In this document: one piece after another, positions 58,204 to 64,000 of the stretch
Layout: each line of letters opens with the position of its first letter
Numbering within the stretch: position 1 is the first letter of the stretch
The notes under the pieces: generated by a model
What the model was told of the DNA's origin: nothing
The model's input: only the letters and a program-made list of their open reading frames with translations
Databases searched by the model: none
Translations under genes and position numbers: made by a program
NCBI RefSeq assembly: GCF_021533835.1
Contig: NZ_JAKFYQ010000001.1
Location: 654,079 to 718,078, forward strand
From: Synechococcus sp. Nb3U1
GTDB lineage: Bacteria; Cyanobacteriota; Cyanobacteriia; Thermostichales; Thermostichaceae
Direction: 5' to 3'
Length of the DNA stretch: 64,000 nt

Positions 58204-58393
58204 TCCCCATTTTGGAGTTTCTCATGCTTACCTGTTTTCTCCTCCGTTCGTCTCCCTTAGCCCAATCCGAGAGAGCTCCACCTCTCGGTTGGCTGCGTCG
58301 GGATCCCTTGGCCCTGATGCCCATCTCACCCTCCATTTCTCGACCTCGAGTTCAACTTCAGACCCAAACACTCAGTCCCACTAGGAGACCTGA

Positions 58394-59276
<883 letters not shown>

Positions 59277-59375
59277 CCCTGACGGCTGGGTTGGGGGAAG
59301 GCGGCTGCAGCCGCTGCTCTTCCCTAACCCCCGCTCCCCGCCTCGCATCGCCCAGTTCGTTCCCCGGAGGATCCC

Positions 59376-60607
59376 ATGACTACTGTTGAAGAGACCCGAA
59401 AAATCGTGGCAGAGGTTTTAGAAACCTATCCCGAAAAGGCCCAAAAAAAGCGGGCCAAACACCTCAATGTTTATGAAGAAGGCAAATCCGATTGTGGGGT
59501 GAAATCCAACATCAAATCCGTGCCGGGCGTCATGACCACCCGCGGCTGTGCCTTTGCCGGGGCCAAAGGGGTGGTGTGGGGGCCGGTCAAGGATATGATT
59601 CACCTCAGCCATGGCCCGATTGGCTGTGGCTATTACTCCTGGTCAGGACGGCGGAACTACTACGTCGGGGTGACCGGAGTGGACACCTTCGGCACCATGC
59701 AGTTCACCTCCGATTTTCAGGAGCGGGATGTTGTTTTTGGGGGTGACAAAAAGCTGGCCAAACTGTTGCTGGAGGCCAACGAACTCTTTCCGTTGGCCAA
59801 AGGCATCACCATCGAGTCGGAGTGCCCCGTCGGCCTGATCGGCGATGATATCGAAGCGGCGATGCTTGGTCCTCCCGCATTTTGTTGGAGGAGATCGGCC
59901 TGCGGGTGGTGACCCAGTTTTCCGGCGATGGCACCTGGAATGAGGTGTTGCTCTCCACCCAGGTAAAGCTGAACCTGATCCACTGCTATCGGTCCATGAA
60001 CTATATCTGCCGCCATATGGAGGAAACCTACGGGATCCCGTGGCTGGAGTTCAACTTCTTCGGCCCCACCCACATTGCCGAATCCTTGCGGGCCATCGCT
60101 CGGCGGTTTGACGAGACCATCCAGGCCAAAGCCGAAGCGGTGATCGCCCGCTATCAGTCTCAGAGCGAGGCGGTGATCGCCAAATATCGCCCCCGTCTCG
60201 AAGGCAAGCGGGTGATGTTGATGGTGGGTGGGTTGCGGCCCCGCCATGTCATCCCGGCCTTTCGGGATCTGGGCATGGAGGTGATCGGCACGGGCTATGA
60301 GTTTGGCCACGGCGACGACTACAAGCGCACCACCGAGTACATCGACGATGGCACCCTGATCTACGACGACGTGTCGGGCTATGAGTTTGAGGAATTTGCC
60401 AAAAAGCTCAAGCCAGATCTGATCGCCGCTGGCATTAAAGAAAAATACGTCTTCCAGAAAATGGCCCTGCCCTTCCGGCAAATGCACTCCTGGGATTATT
60501 CCGGCCCCTACCACGGCTACGACGGCTTTGCGGTGTTTGCCCGCGATATGGATCTGGCTCTGAATAGTCCCACCTGGGGGTTGGTTCAGGCCCCCTGGAA
60601 GTCTTAG
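59376..60607 (+). pseudogene. nifD: Nitrogenase MoFe alpha subunit NifD, internal deletion
   Basis: The N-terminal part is normal: P-cluster Cys 58 ('[10 protein letters not shown]'), Cys 84 ('[10 protein letters not shown]') and Cys 150 ('[13 protein letters not shown]'). At about 59856-59860 it jumps directly to '[20 protein letters not shown]' in a different frame. Compared with known NifD about 70 residues are absent, including the 'RCEGFRGVSQSLGHHIAND' region with the catalytic Gln191/His195 (Azotobacter numbers). The rest to 60607 is intact, including the FeMo-co Cys in '[10 protein letters not shown]' and His in '[14 protein letters not shown]'. The unshifted product stops at 59912 (178 residues). 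The remaining length implies a deletion of about 210 bases. Confidence 0.9.
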
Positions 60608-60615
60608 CTTGCCCC

Positions 60616-60638
60616 CGGGATCCCGCAATGGGATCCCG
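60616..60638 (+). promoter_or_regulatory. Perfect hairpin made of two GGGATCCC sites between nifD and nifK
   Basis: CGGGATCCC (60616-60624) and GGGATCCCG (60630-60638) form a 9-bp perfect stem with a 5-base loop. It lies nine bases after the nifD stop and about 28 before the nifK ATG. There is no U-run, so a processing or mRNA-stability role is likelier than termination. Confidence 0.6.
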
Positions 60639-60666
60639 TTGTCTGCCCCCCATTTGGAGACCCACC

Positions 60667-62202
60667 ATGCCACAGAATATCGAAGACATCAAAGATCATG
60701 CCCGCCTGTTTCAGGATCCCGACTACCAGGCTCTGTTTCAAACCAAGCGCTCCTTTGAAGATGCCCCCAGCCCAGAGGAGGTGGCGCGAGTGGCGGAATG
60801 AACCCGATCTTGGGAATACCGCGAGAAGAACTTTCAGCGGGAGGCTCTGACGGTGAACCCGGCCAAAGCCTGTCAACCCCTAGGGGCAATCCTGGCGGCG
60901 GTCGGCTTTGAGGGAACCTTGCCCTTTGTGCACGGATCCCAGGGCTGTGTCGCCTATTTCCGCACCCATCTCACCCGCCACTTTAAGGAGCCGTTCTCGG
61001 CGGTTTCCTCCTCGATGACGGAAGATGCGGCGGTGTTTGGGGGCCTGAAAAATATGATCGAAGGCCTGCAAAACGCCTACACACTCTACCAACCCCAGAT
61101 GATCGCCGTCTGCACCACCTGCATGGCGGAAGTGATCGGGGATGATCTGGGGGCCTTCATCACCACCGCCAAAAATGAGGGATCCCTACCCCAAGACTTT
61201 CCGGTGCCCTATGCCCACACCCCCAGCTTTGTTGGATCCCATATCACCGGCTACGACAATATGCTCAGGGGCATCCTCACTACCTTGACCCAGCCGGTGG
61301 GTCGTACCGCCAGCAACGGCACCGTCAATGTTATCCCCGGCTTCGATACCTACATGGGCAATCTGCGGGAGATCAAGCGCATTTTCGGTCTGTTTGGGAT
61401 CCCGCTCACCCTGCTGGCGGACAACTCCGAGTACCTGGATTCCCCCAACGAAGGGGAGTTCCACATGTATCCGGGGGGAACTCCCTTAGCAGTAGCGGCC
61501 CAGTGCCTCAATGCGGATGCCAGCATCTCGCTGCAGCGCTACACCACCCCCAAAACTCTGGAGTTTCTGGCGGAAGGCACCGGCCAGCCCACCCTGACTG
61601 CCCGGCCTTTTGGCATCCGGGGTACCGATCACTTCTTGATGCAGCTATCGGAGCTGACGGGCAAACCCATTCCCCGCGAGCTGGAGATCGAGCGGGGCCG
61701 GGCGGTGGATGCCTTCACCGACTCCCAAGCTTGGCTCCACGGCAAACGGGTGGCCCTCTACGGGGATCCGGATCTGGTTATGGGCCTGCTGAGTCTCCTG
61801 CTGGAGATCGGGGCCGAGCCGGTACATATCGTGGTCACCAACAGCAACGAGGAGTTTGAAACCGAAGCCCGTACCCTGCTGGCCTCCAGTCCCTACGGAC
61901 AAGGTGCCACTGTCTGGGGGGGCAAAGATCTCTGGCATCTGCGCTCCCTAATGTTTACCGAACCGGTGGATCTGCTGATTGGTAACTCCTACGGCAAATA
62001 CCTCTGGCGGGATACGGGCACCCCGCTGGTGCGCATCGGCTACCCGATCTTCGATCGGCATCACCTGCACCGCTACCCCACCTACGGCTACCAGGGGGCG
62101 CTCAACCTGCTCAACTGGCTCGTCAACACCGTTTTGGATGAGGCTGACCGGCGCAGCTTTATCCCCGGCAAAACGGACATTTCCTTTGACTTGATCCGCT
62201 AA
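60667..62202 (+). pseudogene. nifK: Nitrogenase MoFe beta subunit NifK with an early stop codon
   Basis: From ATG 60667 the frame reads MPQNIEDIKDHARLFQDPDY and 'PSPEEVARVAE', then TGA at 60799-60801, where NifK proteins have Trp in 'SEWTKSWDYREKNF'. The same frame resumes as '[20 protein letters not shown]' and is open to 62202. The full length would be 511 residues. P-cluster residues are present ('AKACQPLGA', 'SQGCVAYF', '[12 protein letters not shown]', 'HTPSFVGSH'). Reinitiation at GTG 60853 could give 449 residues without the N-terminal 62, but no ribosome site was seen. TGG-to-TGA is a single substitution. Confidence 0.9.
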
Positions 62203-62391
62203 GCCAGCCCCAGAAGGGATCCTCCGACCCAACCCGACGGGATCCCTTGGCTCTCCCACTGCCTCATTCCACAGCTCCCAAATCCCAGTGAATTGGGATA
62301 AATGAATCGAATCTGTGGATTTTGGATGGCTTCGGGTTGGCTCACCTAGCCTGAAGACTGAGACCAACGTTCTCCCCTCGGAGGATAAATT

Positions 62392-63558
62392 GTGATGAAA
62401 CCCTCCATCATTCTCAACGACACCACCCTGCGGGATGGCGAGCAAGCGGCGGGTGTGGCGTTTCAAATTCCCGAGAAAATCTCTATTGCTGCCCTTCTAG
62501 ATGCCCTTGGTGTGCCCGAGATCGAAGTGGGGATCCCGGCCATGGGTGCTGTGGAAACTGAAGCCATCCGCGCCATCGTCAGCCTGGGGCTGCGGGCCCA
62601 GTTGCTGGGCTGGAACCGGGCGGTGCCCACCGATATTTTGGCCTCCATTCGCTGCGGCCTGAAGCGGGTTCACATTTCAGTGCCTGTGTCGGATCTCCAG
62701 ATCGCTGTCAAGTTTGGTGGAGATCGCTCGCGGCTGCTCAACCAACTGCGCCAATCTGTGCAGATGGCCACCGGGCAGGGGCTGTGGGTATCGGTCGGGG
62801 CGGAAGATGCCAGTCGAGCCACCCTTGAGCAAGTGATCGAGCTGGCTCGTCAGTCCCAAGCTTGGGGGGCGCAACGCTTTCGCTACTGCGACACAGTGGG
62901 CATTTTGGATCCCTTTAGCACTTACGACCAGATCAGCCGTCTGGTACAAGCCATCGACATTCCCGTCGAGATGCACACCCACGATGATCTGGGTATGGCC
63001 ACCGCCAACGCCCTGGCCGGGATCCGCGCCGGAGCTACCGCCGTCAACACTACCGTCAACGGCCTGGGGGAACGGGCCGGGAATGCCCCCCTCGAAGAAG
63101 TGGTGATGGCCCTGCGCCACAGCGCCGGAATTGATGTAGGCATTGATACCTGTCGCCTGCGGGAGCTATCTCAACAGGTGATCCGGGCCACGGGTACCCC
63201 CCTACCCCCCTGGAAGGCCATCGTGGGCGACAATGCCTTTGCCCACGAATCCGGGATCCACGCGGCAGGTGTCCTACGGGATCCGCAAACCTACGAGCCT
63301 TTTCCCCCCGAAGTGGTGGGCAGCCAGCGCCGCCTAGTGTTGGGCAAACACTCGGGTCGACATCTGCTATTGCAGGTGCTTCAGGAGCAAGGGATCCCGC
63401 TGGCGCAAATCCCAGCGGGGCATCTGGAAGCGCTTTTGGAACAGGTACGCCAGCACGTCACCCAGTCCAAGCAGCCCATCCCAATCGCCGAACTGGTTCA
63501 GTGGGTTCAGCACACCCTACAGCACACTTTCAAGGAGCCTCACTCCGATGTCTTCTAA
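62392..63558 (+). CDS. nifV: Homocitrate synthase NifV
   Basis: NifV makes homocitrate, the organic ligand of FeMo-co. The 388-residue DRE-TIM enzyme has '[17 protein letters not shown]' at the start, '[20 protein letters not shown]' near 165, '[21 protein letters not shown]' split by its metal His pair near 195, '[19 protein letters not shown]' and '[20 protein letters not shown]'. GGAGG lies seven bases before GTG 62392 and ten before ATG 62395; either start is possible. Its 3' end overlaps the next small gene by 11 bases. Confidence 0.94.
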   Translation: MMKPSIILNDTTLRDGEQAAGVAFQIPEKISIAALLDALGVPEIEVGIPAMGAVETEAIRAIVSLGLRAQLLGWNRAVPTDILASIRCGLKRVHISVPVSDLQIAVKFGGDRSRLLNQLRQSVQMATGQGLWVSVGAEDASRATLEQVIELARQSQAWGAQRFRYCDTVGILDPFSTYDQISRLVQAIDIPVEMHTHDDLGMATANALAGIRAGATAVNTTVNGLGERAGNAPLEEVVMALRHSAGIDVGIDTCRLRELSQQVIRATGTPLPPWKAIVGDNAFAHESGIHAAGVLRDPQTYEPFPPEVVGSQRRLVLGKHSGRHLLLQVLQEQGIPLAQIPAGHLEALLEQVRQHVTQSKQPIPIAELVQWVQHTLQHTFKEPHSDVF

Positions 63559-63691
63559 CCCGTTACCCTTGGATCCCAAGTCCCAGCGAATTTTGGCGGC
63601 TGTGTATCAGCGAGCCCGCCAGGTGCGTCGGGGTCTGACTCGCCAGGAGCTTTGTCAACTGCTCACCAAAGCCAGAGGAGGTACCTCATGA
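63548..63691 (+). CDS. Small protein between nifV and nifZ, unknown
   Basis: This 47-residue open frame starts at ATG 63548 inside the end of nifV (11-base overlap). AAGGAG lies ten bases upstream. It ends TCATGA so that its stop overlaps the nifZ ATG. The peptide [20 protein letters not shown] continues with a basic helical 'QRARQVRRGLTRQELCQLL'. The overlaps on both sides suggest it is a real translated gene coupling nifV to nifZ. No family is recognised. Confidence 0.6.
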   Translation: MSSNPLPLDPKSQRILAAVYQRARQVRRGLTRQELCQLLTKARGGTS

Positions 63692-63951
63692 GCGACGAAC
63701 AGGAATTGGATCAGCGGCCTCGATTCGAACTGGGGGATAAGGTTCGCATTTGCCAGCCCATTCGCAATGATGGTACCTTTGTCGGCCAGCCGATGGGGAA
63801 AATTTTAGCCCTCCCCGGCGACGAAGGCTATGTGGTCTACATCAGCACCTTTCTGCAACGGTTTTATATCTACGCTGTCCATTGTCTGACGAAGGGTTTT
63901 GTGGTGGGGTGCCGCGCCAAAGAACTCGAGCTTGTGGAGAAAAACCCATGA
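63688..63951 (+). CDS. nifZ: Nitrogen fixation protein NifZ
   Basis: NifZ helps mature the P-clusters of MoFe protein. The 87-residue protein has 'FELGDKVRICQPIRNDGTFV', 'GDEGYVVYISTFLQRFYIYA' and 'GFVVGCRAKELELV', the family pattern. ATG 63688 is chosen because GGAGG lies six bases upstream and the ATG overlaps the stop of the small upstream gene. It overlaps nifT (ATGA). Confidence 0.92.
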   Translation: MSDEQELDQRPRFELGDKVRICQPIRNDGTFVGQPMGKILALPGDEGYVVYISTFLQRFYIYAVHCLTKGFVVGCRAKELELVEKNP

Positions 63952-64000
63952 AAGTCATTCTGCACCAAAGTGCCTACGGACATCTGATGGTCTATGTTCC
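63948..64000 (+). CDS. nifT: NifT (partial, runs off the window)
   Basis: ATG 63948 overlaps the nifZ stop (ATGA). The visible 17 residues MKVILHQSAYGHLMVYV fit the start of NifT/FixU ('MKVMIR..G.G.L.vYV'). The protein should be about 70 residues; the rest lies beyond the window. Confidence 0.75.
   Translation, partial: MKVILHQSAYGHLMVYV

Noticed and set aside
59376-60607. Programmed nifD excision element as in heterocystous cyanobacteria
   Set aside because: There is no inserted DNA and no recombinase gene; coding sequence is missing instead, so it is a deletion.

Overview
The window is cyanobacterial chromosome. It carries carboxysome (ccm) genes, Psb29/Thf1, a CruP-like lycopene cyclase relative, an RNB protein resembling Zam, a cyanobacterial signal recognition particle RNA and a nif cluster in the order nifB-fdxB-nifS-nifU-nifH-nifD-nifK-nifV-nifZ-nifT. 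The octamer GGGATCCC recurs inside and between genes across almost the whole window, apparently taking the place of the usual cyanobacterial HIP1 octamer. Moderately high GC, this motif and a unicellular-type nif layout suggest a hot-spring Synechococcus/Thermostichus-like organism; the species is inference.\n\nLayout. 0.4-5.0 kb: a colinear beta-carboxysome operon (ccmK2, ccmK1, ccmL, ccmM, ccmN, ccmO), then the SRP RNA with its terminator. 5.2-19.6 kb: a housekeeping mix (proB, thf1, cutA, coaD, clpB, RNase II-like gene, phoU, DUF1537 kinase, CruP-like). 19.6-26 kb: an NMT1/THI5-like ABC importer (binding protein, ATPase, fused permease) interleaved with decayed genes. 26-36.5 kb: conserved unknowns, frr, recR, ebfC, a sugar-type permease, ubiD, a MacB/DevC-MFP exporter pair with a fresh tandem duplication, rplS and tRNA-Trp. 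36.8-45.6 kb: a cobalamin riboswitch with cbiX, an M48 protease, a class V aminotransferase, mraY and phosphoketolase. 46.2-50.8 kb: a second cobalamin riboswitch controlling a BtuB-type receptor and three further genes, preceded by a broken FmdE-like gene. 51.2-54.1 kb: a mechanosensitive-channel-like protein and a phosphodiester-glycosidase-family protein. 54.2-64 kb: the nif cluster.\n\nThe main finding is that all three structural nitrogenase genes are broken by different kinds of lesion. nifH has a one-base insertion just after its second cluster cysteine. nifD has an out-of-frame internal deletion of about 210 bases that removes the region of the catalytic Gln/His. nifK has a TGG-to-TGA nonsense codon at position 45. 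The assembly and accessory genes nifB, fdxB, nifS, nifU, nifV and nifZ look intact. Either diazotrophy is being lost in this lineage, or several independent sequence errors coincide.\n\nThe same kind of damage occurs elsewhere. There is a 341-bp tandem duplication of the 5' end of an MFP gene, a 29-bp tandem duplication that breaks an FmdE-like gene, an 8-bp near-duplication plus an indel in a DUF29 gene, and a homopolymer-type frameshift in a GIDE-domain gene. Short tandem duplications also sit in intergenic DNA. Slippage-type tandem duplication is therefore a recurring mutational signature here. Two independent cobalamin riboswitches, one on a cobaltochelatase and one on an uptake-type operon, point to tightly regulated B12/cobalt metabolism.
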